A DNA stretch of 64,000 bases, taken from the NCBI RefSeq assembly GCF_027923905.1, contig NZ_AP026966.1, forward strand, positions 3,473,001-3,537,000, read 5' to 3'. The notes beneath the pieces were generated by a model, which saw only the letters and a program-made list of their open reading frames with translations, was not told the DNA's origin and made no database searches. The stretch's first letter is position 1, and each line of letters begins with the position of its first letter. This DNA is from Massilia varians (GTDB lineage Bacteria > Pseudomonadota > Gammaproteobacteria > Burkholderiales > Burkholderiaceae_D). This document shows, piece by piece, positions 25,426-34,415 of the stretch. Both the position numbers and the translations under genes were made by a program.

Positions 25426-26357
25426 CGCAGGATATCCGGCTGCTGCGACTTCACGATCTGCAGCGCGCTGGCGATCACGCTGCTCATGTCGCCCATGTTG
25501 GCCGGCACGATCAAGGAGTTGTTGGTCTTGGCCAGCTTGCCGAAGGCGTCCACGTAGTGCTCGGCCACGCGCAGGTTGACCGCGTCCATGCCGCCCGGCT
25601 CGCGGATCGCCGCGCCCACTTGGCGCAGCGCCGCGGCACTGGCTTCGGCCAGCGCGACGATGGCGCTGGCTTCGCCCTGGGCGCGGTTGATCGCGGCCTG
25701 GCGTTCGCCCTCGGAACGGGCGATCGCCGCTTCGCGCTCGCCGCTGGCGATGTTGATCTGTTCCTGGCGCCGGCCCTCCGACGCCGCGATCAGGGCGCGC
25801 TTTTCGCGCTCGGCGGTGATCTGGCGCTGCATCGCGTGCAGGATCTCGGCCGGCGGGGTCAGGTCCTTGATCTCGTAGCGCAGCACCTTGACGCCCCAGT
25901 TGGCGGCCGATTCGTCGATCGCGTTGACGATGGTGGTATTGATGTGGTCGCGCTCCTCGAACGTCTTGTCGAGCTCCATCTTGCCGATCACCGAACGCAG
26001 CGTGGTCTGGGCCAGCTGGGTGATGGCCTGGATGTAGTTCGAGGAGCCGTAGGAGGCGCGCATCGCGTCGGTCACCTGGAAGTACAGGATGCCGTCGACC
26101 TGCAGCTGGGTGTTGTCCCTGGTGATGCAGACCTGGGGCGGCACGTCGAGCGGAATCTCCTTCAGGCTGTGCCTGTAGGCGATGCGGTCGATGAAAGGCA
26201 CCACGATGTTCAGGCCGGGCGCCAGCACGGCATGGAACTTGCCGAGGCGCTCGACCACCATCGCGTGCTGCTGGGGCACCACGTTGATGGTCTTGAAGAT
26301 GAATACCAGGGCGATGATGAAGATGACGATCGCAACCGTGCCGGAGGTGAATTCCAT
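25422..26357 (-). CDS. qmcA: SPFH/band 7 membrane protein, QmcA-like
   Basis: This 311-residue protein has one N-terminal membrane helix (about 5-25), an SPFH domain (about 28-185, with VVPQQHAMVVERLGKF and DVPPQVCITRDNTQLQVDG) and an alanine/glutamate-rich coiled coil (about 190-260). In the family these assemble into membrane rings or cages that regulate proteases and lipid microdomains. The start at 26357 is preferred over the ATG two codons earlier because AGGG then falls at normal spacing. It is encoded directly after the NfeD-like gene, the usual partner of this family. Confidence 0.92.
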   Translation of the reverse strand: MEFTSGTVAIVIFIIALVFIFKTINVVPQQHAMVVERLGKFHAVLAPGLNIVVPFIDRIAYRHSLKEIPLDVPPQVCITRDNTQLQVDGILYFQVTDAMRASYGSSNYIQAITQLAQTTLRSVIGKMELDKTFEERDHINTTIVNAIDESAANWGVKVLRYEIKDLTPPAEILHAMQRQITAEREKRALIAASEGRRQEQINIASGEREAAIARSEGERQAAINRAQGEASAIVALAEASAAALRQVGAAIREPGGMDAVNLRVAEHYVDAFGKLAKTNNSLIVPANMGDMSSVIASALQIVKSQQPDILR

Positions 26358-26396
26358 GAGCATCCCTTGTAGATGAGTAGTATTTATTAGATTGTC

Positions 26397-26819
26397 TTAT
26401 GAATCGGCCACGATCAGGCGGCTGCCGCGCACTTCCACGATGCGGTAATCGCCCGCTTCCGGCTGCGCGCCCGGACCGAGCTCGACGTCCCACAGCGCGC
26501 CGCGGTACATCACGCGGGCGCGGCCTTCCACCCAATGCGGGACGGCGACGCGCTGGCCGATGTCGAGATTGACGTTGCAGTCGCGGGTGGCTTCGGCCTT
26601 GGCCGGCTTGCCGAAGCGGCTGCGGTGCAGGACCGCGGTGGCGGCCAGGCCGACCACGGCCGCGGTCATGATCTGCAGCGGGCCGCTGGCGCCCGTGACG
26701 GCGGCCAGCGCGCCGGCGCCGACGCCGATCGCGATCATCAACAGGTAAAAAGTGCCGGTGAACAGTTCGGCAATCACGAGGACGCCCGCGGCCACCAGCC
26801 AGCCCATCCAATCAGTCAT
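26397..26819 (-). CDS. NfeD-family membrane protein, YbbJ-like
   Basis: This 140-residue protein has two or three N-terminal membrane helices (about 3-75) and a C-terminal OB-fold NfeD domain (about 85-140, with IGQRVAVPHWVEGRARVMYRG and VEVRGSRLIV). NfeD proteins pair with SPFH proteins such as the neighbouring QmcA. GAGGAG six bases before the ATG at 26819 sets the start, although the frame is open upstream through the leader hairpin. It is the first gene of the nfeD-qmcA-SDR operon. Confidence 0.9.
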   Translation of the reverse strand: MTDWMGWLVAAGVLVIAELFTGTFYLLMIAIGVGAGALAAVTGASGPLQIMTAAVVGLAATAVLHRSRFGKPAKAEATRDCNVNLDIGQRVAVPHWVEGRARVMYRGALWDVELGPGAQPEAGDYRIVEVRGSRLIVADS

Positions 26820-27160
26820 CTGCTTCTCCTCGAATGAATCAACAAAGTAAAAAACCCCCGCGACCTGCGACAGGCGGCGAGGGTTCAACGGTGTCGGGTT
26901 GGGTGCCGATTCTGTGCTTTCTGCCAAGAAGTTGTCGTTGCCAGTGTAGCAGGCCTGGCGAGGATTGGAAGCGCCAGGCCGCCGTTTATCGCAGGCGCAT
27001 GAAGCGGGCGGAACAGCGCGCGTGGCGGGCCCGGCGCGAGCGTCACTTATGCGATGCTTAAACCGGCGCCGGCGCCACCGGCGGCCGTCAACTGCGGCGG
27101 CCGGCGCGCGTTGAGTGGGGGAGCGACTTGCTCATACCCGACTCAGGACAGGAGATCATC
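26820..27160. other. 341-bp divergent intergenic region
   Basis: Between nfeD (minus) and the small secreted protein gene (plus). It holds the leader hairpin described separately, a possible minus-strand -10-like TGCTACACT near 26941-26949, and a very GC-rich stretch near 27062-27110 with several short palindromes (CCGGCGCCGG, GGCGGCCG). No tRNA or further open frame with a ribosome site was found. Confidence 0.5.
26847..26888 (-). terminator. Terminator-like hairpin in the nfeD leader
   Basis: On the minus strand AACCC...GGGTT closes a long hairpin with an inner perfect CCTG-TCG-CAGG, followed at once by six T residues (forward aaaaaa at 26849-26854). It lies only about 30 bases before the nfeD start and after a possible extended -10 (TGCTACACT near 26945). 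No gene precedes it on this strand. It may be an attenuator or the end of a small leader RNA. Confidence 0.6.
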
Positions 27161-27451
27161 ATGAAATCGACTTTCAAGCTGGCCGGCGCCGCACTGCTGA
27201 TGGCTTCGACCGCCGCCTTTGCGGCGCCCCAGGCAGCCGCACCCGCCAACGCGCACCCCGCGGCCGCGGCCCATGCCAGCGCGCCGACCAAGACCGAGGT
27301 CAAGGCCGAGAAGAAGCAGATCACGGCCAATGAAAAGACCGCGCTGGCCAACTGCAAGACCATGAAGGGCGCCGAAAAGTCCGCATGCAAGAAAGACGCG
27401 GTAGCGAAAGCGCAGCATGCCAGGGCCCACCTGAAGGCCAAGCACGCCTGA
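27161..27451 (+). CDS. Small secreted Ala/Lys-rich protein
   Basis: This 96-residue protein has a clear signal peptide (MKSTFKLAGAALLMASTAAFA, cleavage at about residue 22), then an Ala/Pro/His linker and a Lys/Ala-rich, probably helical C-terminus with two cysteines (LANCKTMKGAEKSACKK) that could form a disulfide in the periplasm. AGGAG lies eight bases before the ATG, and a strong terminator follows the stop. The composition resembles small PsiF-like or cation-binding periplasmic proteins (the C-x10-C spacing is similar), but I do not assign a function. Confidence 0.75.
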   Translation: MKSTFKLAGAALLMASTAAFAAPQAAAPANAHPAAAAHASAPTKTEVKAEKKQITANEKTALANCKTMKGAEKSACKKDAVAKAQHARAHLKAKHA

Positions 27452-27465
27452 TCCATGCTGGCCGT

Positions 27466-27494
27466 CCCGCGTCTTCGGACGCGGGGCATTTTTC
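27466..27494 (+). terminator. Rho-independent terminator
   Basis: Perfect 8-bp stem CCCGCGTC/GACGCGGG with a TTCG tetraloop, followed by GCATTTTT. It ends the small secreted protein transcript 15 bases after its stop. Confidence 0.9.
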
Positions 27495-27582
27495 TTGAGC
27501 GAGCACCGAGGCGCCATCATGGCCTCGCGATCGCCCCAACGCCGTCGCGGGCAGGCCCGCGGACCACCTTGCGCAGGCCATC

Positions 27583-28860
27583 ATGCCGCTCGCCCTCCTC
27601 CGCCGGCTCGTCGACAACGCCACCCTGAAGTCGCTCGGGCCCGGCTTGATCACCGGCGCCGCCGACGACGACCCTTCCGGCATCGCCACCTATTCGCAGG
27701 CCGGCGCGCGCTTCGGATTCAATGCCCTCTGGACCCTGGTGCTGACCTATCCCTTCATGGTCGGCATCCAGCTGGTGTCGGCGCGGATCGGGCGCGTCAC
27801 CGGCCGCGGGCTGGCCGCGAACATCCGCCGCGCCTACCCGCCCTGGCTCCTGTACGCCATCATCGTCTTGCTGCTGGTCGCCAACGTGATCAACATCGCG
27901 GCCGACATCGCCGCCATGGGCGAGGCGCTGCGTCTGGCGCTCGGCCGTGGTTCCAGCCACCTGTACGCGCTGGGCTTCGGCGTGCTGTGCCTGCTGCTGC
28001 AGGTATTCCTGCCGTATACCACCTATGTGCGCTACCTGAAGTGGCTGACCCTGGCCCTGCTCTCCTACGTCGCCACCGCCTTCGCGGTGGAACTCGACTG
28101 GACCGATGCGCTTGCGCGCACGGTGTGGCCGCACTTCCGCTTCACCTCCGACTCGGTGGCGCTGGTGGTCGCGATCTTCGGCACCACCATCAGTCCCTAT
28201 CTGTTCTTCTGGCAGGCGTCGCAGGAAGTCGAGGAAATCCGCAGCACGCCGCGCGCCCACGCCTTGCGCACCCGCCCGCCGGACGCCAGCGCCCAGCTCG
28301 CGCGCATGAAGTCGGATACCCTGGCCGGCATGGGATTTTCCAACCTGGTCGCCTACTTCATCATGCTCACCACCGCGGCCACGCTCGGCGCGCACGGCGT
28401 CACCGAGATCGTCTCGTCGAGCCAGGCGGCGCAGGCGCTGCGCCCGCTGGCGGGCGAATTCGCCTTCCTCGCCTTCGCGCTGGGGATCATCGGCACCGGC
28501 ATGCTGGCCGTGCCGGTGCTGGCCGGATCGGCCGCATACGCGATCACCGAGAGCTTCCACTGGCGTAACGGCATGGATCTCAAGCCGATGGAAGCGCGCA
28601 GGTTCTACGCCATCATCGCGCTGGCCACGCTGGGCGGCGCCCTGCTCGACTTCGCCCCCATCGACCCGATCGCCGCGCTGCTGCTCTCGGCCCAGATCAA
28701 CGGCGTGATCGCGGTGCCGGTCATGGTGGTCATGCTGCTGCTGGCGCGAAACCGCAAGATCATGGGAGGCTACACCCTGAGCCTGCGCCACACAGTAATC
28801 GGCTGGGCCGGGGTAGCCCTGATGCTGGCCGCCACCCTGGCCATGCTGGTGGACGGCTGA
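27583..28860 (+). CDS. Nramp-related divalent metal transporter
   Basis: This 425-residue polytopic protein has about eleven membrane helices and the Nramp/SLC11 fold signature in helix 1. That signature reads DDDPSGIATYSQAG instead of the canonical DPGN, and helix 6 reads TTISPYLFFWQASQE in place of the usual MPH motif whose methionine binds soft metals. Such changes occur in Nramp-related clades that move Mg2+ or Mn2+ poorly understood in proteobacteria, so the ion is uncertain. The start at 27583 has only a weak AGG upstream. Its 3' end lies 9 bases from the group II intron boundary. Confidence 0.85.
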   Translation: MPLALLRRLVDNATLKSLGPGLITGAADDDPSGIATYSQAGARFGFNALWTLVLTYPFMVGIQLVSARIGRVTGRGLAANIRRAYPPWLLYAIIVLLLVANVINIAADIAAMGEALRLALGRGSSHLYALGFGVLCLLLQVFLPYTTYVRYLKWLTLALLSYVATAFAVELDWTDALARTVWPHFRFTSDSVALVVAIFGTTISPYLFFWQASQEVEEIRSTPRAHALRTRPPDASAQLARMKSDTLAGMGFSNLVAYFIMLTTAATLGAHGVTEIVSSSQAAQALRPLAGEFAFLAFALGIIGTGMLAVPVLAGSAAYAITESFHWRNGMDLKPMEARRFYAIIALATLGGALLDFAPIDPIAALLLSAQINGVIAVPVMVVMLLLARNRKIMGGYTLSLRHTVIGWAGVALMLAATLAMLVDG

Positions 28861-28868
28861 GGATCGGC

Positions 28869-30719
28869 ATAGGGGACGGCCCTGAGGGCCGCTCCCCTGC
28901 CACACCACCCGGCATGCGGGTCCGCACCGGGCGGTTCGAGTAGTTGAGGTCAAGACAGGCGGGGTACGCCCAGTCGGTCGAAATAGCCGATAGTCATCAC
29001 TGTTTTGAGTAGCCTATCGCTGTTGTGCCACCAGCGGCGGCTGTTCGCCGCCACGTGCCTTGCTGCCGACGGCCAAGCCCCAAGCTTGAGCAGTTCCCGA
29101 TACATGGTGCTTCCGCGTTTCCAGTGCTTGAGCTGGATAGCTCGCAGCCTGTGCCGCAACCATTCATCGAGTCCGCGCCAGACCTTTGGGGTTTGCGCCA
29201 ACTGGAAGTACCCTTTCCAACCCAGCATATAGGAACGAAGTCCCTGCACCACATCCGGCATGCTGCGTCCGCCGGAACGGCAGGTCAGCTCCCGAATACG
29301 TTGCTTGAACGCTTGCAGCGGCTTGTCAGCCACCTTGCGTTTGATTTCGCCTCCACGCGCCACCCACAGGCTGTAACCGAGGAACTTGCGGCCGAAGACG
29401 CTAGCTACCGCGCTCTTGCCCTCGTTGACCACGAGGTGCAACTTGGCATAGCAGCGCCGCAGCAGCCCCATCACCCGCTCACCCGCCCGCCTGCTGCGCA
29501 CATACACATTCGCATCGTCGGCGTAGCGTGCAAAGCGATGGCCGCGCCGTTCCAGTTCCTTGTCCACTTCATCGAGCATCACGTTGGCAAGCAGCGGACT
29601 CAATGGCCCGCCTTGCGGCGTTCCTTCGCTTCGCTCCTGCACCACGCCATGGTCCATGATGCCGCTGTTCAGATAGGCACGGACCAGCCGGATCACTCGG
29701 GCGTCGTCGATGCGTTTCTTCAGGCGATCGATCAGGATGTCATGGTTGACCCGGTCGAAGAATTTCGACAAGTCCACGTCCACCACGATTCTCAACCCGG
29801 ACTGGACGTATGCCTGAGCGGCTAACACCGCATCCTGCGCACGCCTGCCCGGCCGAAAACCATAGCTGTGCTCACTGAAAGTGGGGTCAAGGATCGGCTG
29901 CAGCACCTGTAGCAGTGCTTGCTGGATCAGGCGATCCGTCACCGTCGGAATGCCGAGCTCGCGCTCGCCACCATCGGGCTTCGGAATCGTCACCCGACGT
30001 ACCGGGCTGGGCCGATACGTCCCTGCAAGCAGTTGTTCACGTATGTGCAGCCACTCGGTCGCCAGTAGACGCGAGGTCTGGTCAATGTCCAGTCCATCCA
30101 CGCCGGCAGCTCCCTTATTGGCCCGTACACGCTTGAACGCCCGCCGCAAGTTCTCTGTCGTCAGCGCCGTTTGCAGCAGCGCCGACCCTGTGCCTCCGGT
30201 TGCATGCCGCGGGCAGAACGCTTCGTCGCTGAAAGCATCGAGCATGGCTTCACCTTGCCCTACGGCTTCCCGCCCCGCGTTAGCGGGCATCTGACGCTGT
30301 GCCTTCTGCATCGACATATCGGATTCACTCCTACTCGTTTGGTCCTTCGTCGGCGGAGTCGAGCCTTCCCGGCGCTACCTCCAACTACTATGACCTCTGC
30401 TGAGACCCCGCTCCGATTTTTTTTTCGTCGCCCTTTCAGGCACAAGGCGGGGCGTCCCCAGGTAAGGGCCGCACTCCTTCATCACACAACCGCCGCATCT
30501 ACGCCACCTCTCCTTGACCACAAGAGCTTCGCGATTCATGGCCCGCTCGCCCTGATCGGCAACGCCTTCTATGCGATTCGTGTTCCTCGGCTCATGATTT
30601 ACGCTCCACGCTTCCTTCCCACACTCGGTTACCCTCATGCAGTTGCGCTTCACTTCGCTCACTGTGGTCAGCTCGCGACGGGACTTGCACCCGCAGGAGT
30701 GCGCCCATGCTGGGCGCAC
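28869..30719 (-). mobile_element. Class C group II intron, about 1.85 kb
   Basis: The 5' end (minus strand, from 30719) reads GTGCGCCCAGCATGGGCG, a typical class C intron start. The 3' end carries a domain V-like hairpin at about 28904-28937 (ACCGCCCGG paired with CCGGGTGGT) and a domain VI-like hairpin at about 28870-28895 (GGGGA..CGGCCC / GGGCCG.TCCCC), ending in CCCCTAT at 28869. An intact reverse transcriptase lies in domain IV. It is inserted four bases past the T-run of the ppsA terminator, the usual class C target, and in the same orientation as ppsA. Confidence 0.9.
28950..30317 (-). CDS. ltrA: Group II intron reverse transcriptase/maturase
   Basis: This 455-residue protein has RT blocks with YGFRPGRRAQDAV, a DVDLSKFFDRVNHD segment and the active-site ARYADDANVYV (YADD), then a maturase X domain with GLRSYMLGWKGYFQL. 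There is no HNH endonuclease domain after X, which fits class C introns. The frame is intact, so splicing and mobility may be preserved. It lies inside the intron structure between 28869 and 30719. Confidence 0.95.
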   Translation of the reverse strand: MSMQKAQRQMPANAGREAVGQGEAMLDAFSDEAFCPRHATGGTGSALLQTALTTENLRRAFKRVRANKGAAGVDGLDIDQTSRLLATEWLHIREQLLAGTYRPSPVRRVTIPKPDGGERELGIPTVTDRLIQQALLQVLQPILDPTFSEHSYGFRPGRRAQDAVLAAQAYVQSGLRIVVDVDLSKFFDRVNHDILIDRLKKRIDDARVIRLVRAYLNSGIMDHGVVQERSEGTPQGGPLSPLLANVMLDEVDKELERRGHRFARYADDANVYVRSRRAGERVMGLLRRCYAKLHLVVNEGKSAVASVFGRKFLGYSLWVARGGEIKRKVADKPLQAFKQRIRELTCRSGGRSMPDVVQGLRSYMLGWKGYFQLAQTPKVWRGLDEWLRHRLRAIQLKHWKRGSTMYRELLKLGAWPSAARHVAANSRRWWHNSDRLLKTVMTIGYFDRLGVPRLS

Positions 30720-30723
30720 CATG

Positions 30724-30757
30724 AAAAAACCCCGCCGCCTGGAAGGCGCGCGGGGTT
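30724..30757 (-). terminator. Rho-independent terminator of ppsA
   Basis: On the minus strand AACCCCGCGCGCC-TTCC-AGGCGGCGGGGTT forms a long stem followed by TTTTTT. It lies about 20 bases after the ppsA stop and served as the landing site of the group II intron. Confidence 0.9.
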
Positions 30758-30777
30758 GCCGGGACAGCCGGGCGTGC

Positions 30778-33222
30778 TTACTTCGCAGCCAGCTTCTGCC
30801 AGGTCTCGATCACCGAGTCCGGATTGAGCGACATCGACTCGATGCCCTCACCCACCAGCCACTCGGCGAAGTCCGGATTGTCGGACGGCCCCTGGCCGCA
30901 GATGCCGATGTACTTGCCCTGGGCGCGGCAAGCCTTGATGGCCAGGCTCAGCATGGCCTTCACGGCCGGGTCGCGCTCGTCGAAGTCCTTGGCCAGCAGC
31001 TCCATGCCGGAATCGCGGTCCAGGCCCAGGGTCAGCTGGGTCAGGTCGTTCGAACCGATCGAGAAGCCGTCGAAATACTGCAGGAACTGTTCGGCCAGGA
31101 TGGCGTTGGACGGCACTTCGCACATCATGATGACGCGCAGGCCGCCTTCGCCACCACCTTCGCCGCGCTTCAGGCCATACTTCGCCAGCAGATCGATGAC
31201 CTTCTCGGCCTGGCCCAGGGTGCGCACGAACGGGATCATGATCTCGACGTTGGTCAGGCCCATGTCTTCGCGCACGCGTTTCATGGCCATGCATTCCATC
31301 TCGAAGGACTCGGCGAAGTCCTCGGCCAGGTAGCGGGCGGCGCCGCGGAAGCCCAGCATCGGGTTCTCTTCGTCCGGCTCGTAGCGCGAGCCGCCGATCA
31401 GCTTCTTGTACTCGTTCGACTTGAAGTCGGACAGGCGCACGATCACTGGCTTGGGCCAGAAGGCCGCGGCGATGGTGGCGACGCCCTCGGCCAGCTTGTC
31501 GACGTAGAAGGCGCGCGGCGAGGCGTGGCCGCGTGCCACCGATTCCACCGCCTTCTTCAGGTCGACGTCGATGTTCGGGTACTCGAGGATGGCCTTCGGG
31601 TGCACGCCGATGTTGTTGTTGATGATGAACTCGAGGCGCGCCAGGCCGACGCCGTTGTTCGGCACCGACTGGAAATCGAAGGCCAGCTGCGGGTTGCCGA
31701 CGTTGAGCATGATCTTGGTCGGGATCGGCGGCAGTTCGCCGCGCGAGACTTCGGTGATCTCGGTTTCCAGCAGGCCGTCGTAGATCTTGCCCTCGTCGCC
31801 TTCGGCGCAGGAGACAGTAACAAAGGTGCCGTCCTTGAGCGCCTCGGTGGCGTCGCCGCACCCGACCACGGCCGGCACGCCCAGTTCACGCGCGATGATC
31901 GCCGCGTGGCAGGTACGGCCGCCGCGGTTGGTGACGATGGCCGAGGCGCGCTTCATGACCGGTTCCCAGTTCGGGTCGGTCATGTCGGCCACCAGCACGT
32001 CACCCGGCTGCACGCGTTCCATCTCGCTCGGGTCGTGGATCACGCGCACGGGACCGGCGCCGATCTTCTGGCCGATCGCGCGGCCGGAGGTCAAGACGGT
32101 ACCCGTGCCCTTCAGGCTGAAGCGCTGCTGGGTATCAAGGGCCGACTGCTGCGACTTCACCGTTTCCGGACGCGCCTGCAGGATGTACAGCTTGCCGTCG
32201 CGGCCGTCCTTGCCCCACTCGATGTCCATCGGACGACCGTAGTGGTTCTCGATGATGACGGCGTACTTGGCCAGCTCGACCACTTCAGCGTCGGTGAGCG
32301 AATAGCGGTTGCGCATCTCGATCGGCACGTCGACGGTGCGCACCGAACGGCCGGCCTTGGCTTCGCTGGTGAACTCCATCTTGATGAGCTTCGAGCCGAT
32401 GTTGCGGCGGATGACGGGCAGCTTGCCCTGCGCCAGCATCGGCTTGTGCACGTAGAACTCGTCCGGGTTCACCGCGCCCTGCACCACGGTCTCGCCCAGG
32501 CCGTAGCTGGAGGTGACGAAGACCACGTCCTTGAAGCCCGATTCGGTATCGATGGTGAACATCACGCCGGCCGCGCCGGTGTCCGAGCGCACCATGCGCT
32601 GCACGCCGGCCGACAGCGCCACTTCGGCGTGGGTGAAGCCTTTATGGACGCGGTAGGAGATCGCGCGGTCGTTGTAGAGCGAGGCGAAGACGTGCTTCAT
32701 CGCTTCCAGCACGTTGTCGATGCCGACCACGTTCAGGAAGGTCTCCTGCTGGCCGGCGAACGACGCGTCCGGCAAGTCTTCGGCGGTGGCCGAGGAGCGC
32801 ACGGCGAACGAGACTTCGGTATCGGAGTCGGCCACCAGGCGATCGTAGAAGGCGTGGATTTCCTGCTCCAGGCGCGGCTGGAACGGGGTGTCGACGATCC
32901 ATTGACGGATCTCGGCGCCGGCGGCGGCCAGGGAGCGCACGTCGTCGATGTCCAGGCCTTCCAGGCGCGTGGCGATGCGCTGCGCCAGCGACGGCCCGCC
33001 ATCGCTGTGCTCGAGGAAGTCGCGGAAGGCCTCGGCCGTGGTGGCGAAGCCGCCCGGCACGCGCACGCCGGCGCTGGCCAGTTGCGAGATCATCTCGCCG
33101 AGCGAGGCGTTCTTGCCGCCGACCGACTCGACGTCGGTCATGCGCAGGTTCTCGAACGAGGCCACATAGACCCGTGATGCTTGCTCAGGCTCCTTCAATG
33201 CTGCTACAGACAGGTTAGTCAT
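30778..33222 (-). CDS. ppsA: Phosphoenolpyruvate synthase
   Basis: This 814-residue protein has the ATP-binding N-terminal domain ([32 protein letters not shown]), the phospho-histidine segment [15 protein letters not shown] and the C-terminal PEP-binding barrel ([27 protein letters not shown]). It makes PEP from pyruvate and ATP for gluconeogenesis. The divergent neighbour is ppsR, whose product phosphorylates or dephosphorylates this enzyme, which marks this copy as the regulated housekeeping one. AAGGG lies about ten bases before the start. The transcript ends at the hairpin at 30724-30757. Confidence 0.97.
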   Translation of the reverse strand: MTNLSVAALKEPEQASRVYVASFENLRMTDVESVGGKNASLGEMISQLASAGVRVPGGFATTAEAFRDFLEHSDGGPSLAQRIATRLEGLDIDDVRSLAAAGAEIRQWIVDTPFQPRLEQEIHAFYDRLVADSDTEVSFAVRSSATAEDLPDASFAGQQETFLNVVGIDNVLEAMKHVFASLYNDRAISYRVHKGFTHAEVALSAGVQRMVRSDTGAAGVMFTIDTESGFKDVVFVTSSYGLGETVVQGAVNPDEFYVHKPMLAQGKLPVIRRNIGSKLIKMEFTSEAKAGRSVRTVDVPIEMRNRYSLTDAEVVELAKYAVIIENHYGRPMDIEWGKDGRDGKLYILQARPETVKSQQSALDTQQRFSLKGTGTVLTSGRAIGQKIGAGPVRVIHDPSEMERVQPGDVLVADMTDPNWEPVMKRASAIVTNRGGRTCHAAIIARELGVPAVVGCGDATEALKDGTFVTVSCAEGDEGKIYDGLLETEITEVSRGELPPIPTKIMLNVGNPQLAFDFQSVPNNGVGLARLEFIINNNIGVHPKAILEYPNIDVDLKKAVESVARGHASPRAFYVDKLAEGVATIAAAFWPKPVIVRLSDFKSNEYKKLIGGSRYEPDEENPMLGFRGAARYLAEDFAESFEMECMAMKRVREDMGLTNVEIMIPFVRTLGQAEKVIDLLAKYGLKRGEGGGEGGLRVIMMCEVPSNAILAEQFLQYFDGFSIGSNDLTQLTLGLDRDSGMELLAKDFDERDPAVKAMLSLAIKACRAQGKYIGICGQGPSDNPDFAEWLVGEGIESMSLNPDSVIETWQKLAAK

Positions 33223-33394
33223 GGTGATACACCCTTACTTGAGATAGAAACCTTTTGGCATCGTGCGGGACGACGGGGTGTTCTTGTTATTCTCGCCGTC
33301 GTGCAGCACAATGCAGAACCGTTGCCGAGCATTTTACCGCGTGAGCGGTCAAGCACGCTGCAACTTTGTCACGCCGACCTAGCATCCAGACATC

Positions 33395-34255
33395 ATGATC
33401 GTAGAAACCACCGCTTCGCCCGCCCCGGGTTCCGCCCCCTCCTCGCGCACCGTCTTCTTCGTTTCGGACGGGACCGGCATCACGGCGGAGACCTTCGGCC
33501 ACGCCGTGCTGAGCCAGTTCGAGATGCGTTTCCGCCAGATCCGCCTGCCCTTCATCGACTCGATCGACAAGGCCCACGAGGCCGCGCGCCGCATCAACGA
33601 CAGCTTCGCGCGCGACGGCCAACGGCCGATCGTGTTCTCGACCCTGGTGAAGCACGACCTGTCCAGCATCATCCGGGCCGCCCGGGGCATGCACATGGAC
33701 CTGTTCCAGACCTTCGTATCGCCGCTCGAGCAAGAACTGGGCGTCAAGTCGACGCACACGATCGGACGCATCCATAATGCAGTGGACACCGAGGAATACA
33801 AGAACAGGATCGAAGCGATCAACTTTTCGCTCGCCCATGACGACGGTCAGTCGCACAAGAACCTGGCCGAGGCAGATGTGATCCTGGTCGGGGTGTCGCG
33901 CTCGGGCAAGACCCCGACCAGCCTCTACCTGGCGATGCAATACGGCCTGAAGGCAGCGAACTATCCCCTGATTCCCGACGATTTCGAGCGCGGCAAGCTG
34001 CCGTCCTCCTTGCCGCCGTTCAAGGCCAAGCTGTTCGGGCTGACCATCACGCCCGAGCGCCTCTCGCAGATCCGCAACGAGCGCCGCGCCGGCAGCAAGT
34101 ATGCCTCGATCGAAAATTGCCGCTATGAAGTGAACGAGGCCGAAGCGATGATGCGCCGCGAGGGGATTCGCTGGCTGTCTTCGACCACCAAGTCGATCGA
34201 GGAAATCGCGACCACGATTCTGCAGGAGATCAAGCCGGACCGGCGCGAATACTAG
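33395..34255 (+). CDS. ppsR: PEP synthase regulatory protein (bifunctional kinase/pyrophosphorylase)
   Basis: This 286-residue DUF299-family protein starts with [21 protein letters not shown] and has the P-loop-like [15 protein letters not shown] near residue 170 and the conserved [15 protein letters not shown]. The family inactivates PEP synthase by ADP-dependent threonine phosphorylation and reactivates it by phosphate-dependent removal. It is divergent from ppsA with about 170 bases between, a conserved arrangement. It begins 33 bases after a short AT-richer stretch likely to contain the promoters of both genes. Confidence 0.95.
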   Translation: MIVETTASPAPGSAPSSRTVFFVSDGTGITAETFGHAVLSQFEMRFRQIRLPFIDSIDKAHEAARRINDSFARDGQRPIVFSTLVKHDLSSIIRAARGMHMDLFQTFVSPLEQELGVKSTHTIGRIHNAVDTEEYKNRIEAINFSLAHDDGQSHKNLAEADVILVGVSRSGKTPTSLYLAMQYGLKAANYPLIPDDFERGKLPSSLPPFKAKLFGLTITPERLSQIRNERRAGSKYASIENCRYEVNEAEAMMRREGIRWLSSTTKSIEEIATTILQEIKPDRREY

Positions 34256-34415
34256 TAGTCTGCGAAGGCGCTGTAGCACTGGAGAGTGCCGGAAGCGATT
34301 CAAGCCCTTGCTGCGTATTTGCAACATAATCCCCAAGTTCGATCCTGTCTGAAACAATCGTCGACTGCCTCCATTAAAATGACCAGACGAATTCCAGGCA
34401 CGGCGATTCTTGCGC

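Noticed and set aside
30637..33177. Very long open frame opposite ppsA
   Set aside because: It mirrors ppsA in a high-GC genome; it has His/Gln/Arg-biased composition, no family match and no ribosome site.
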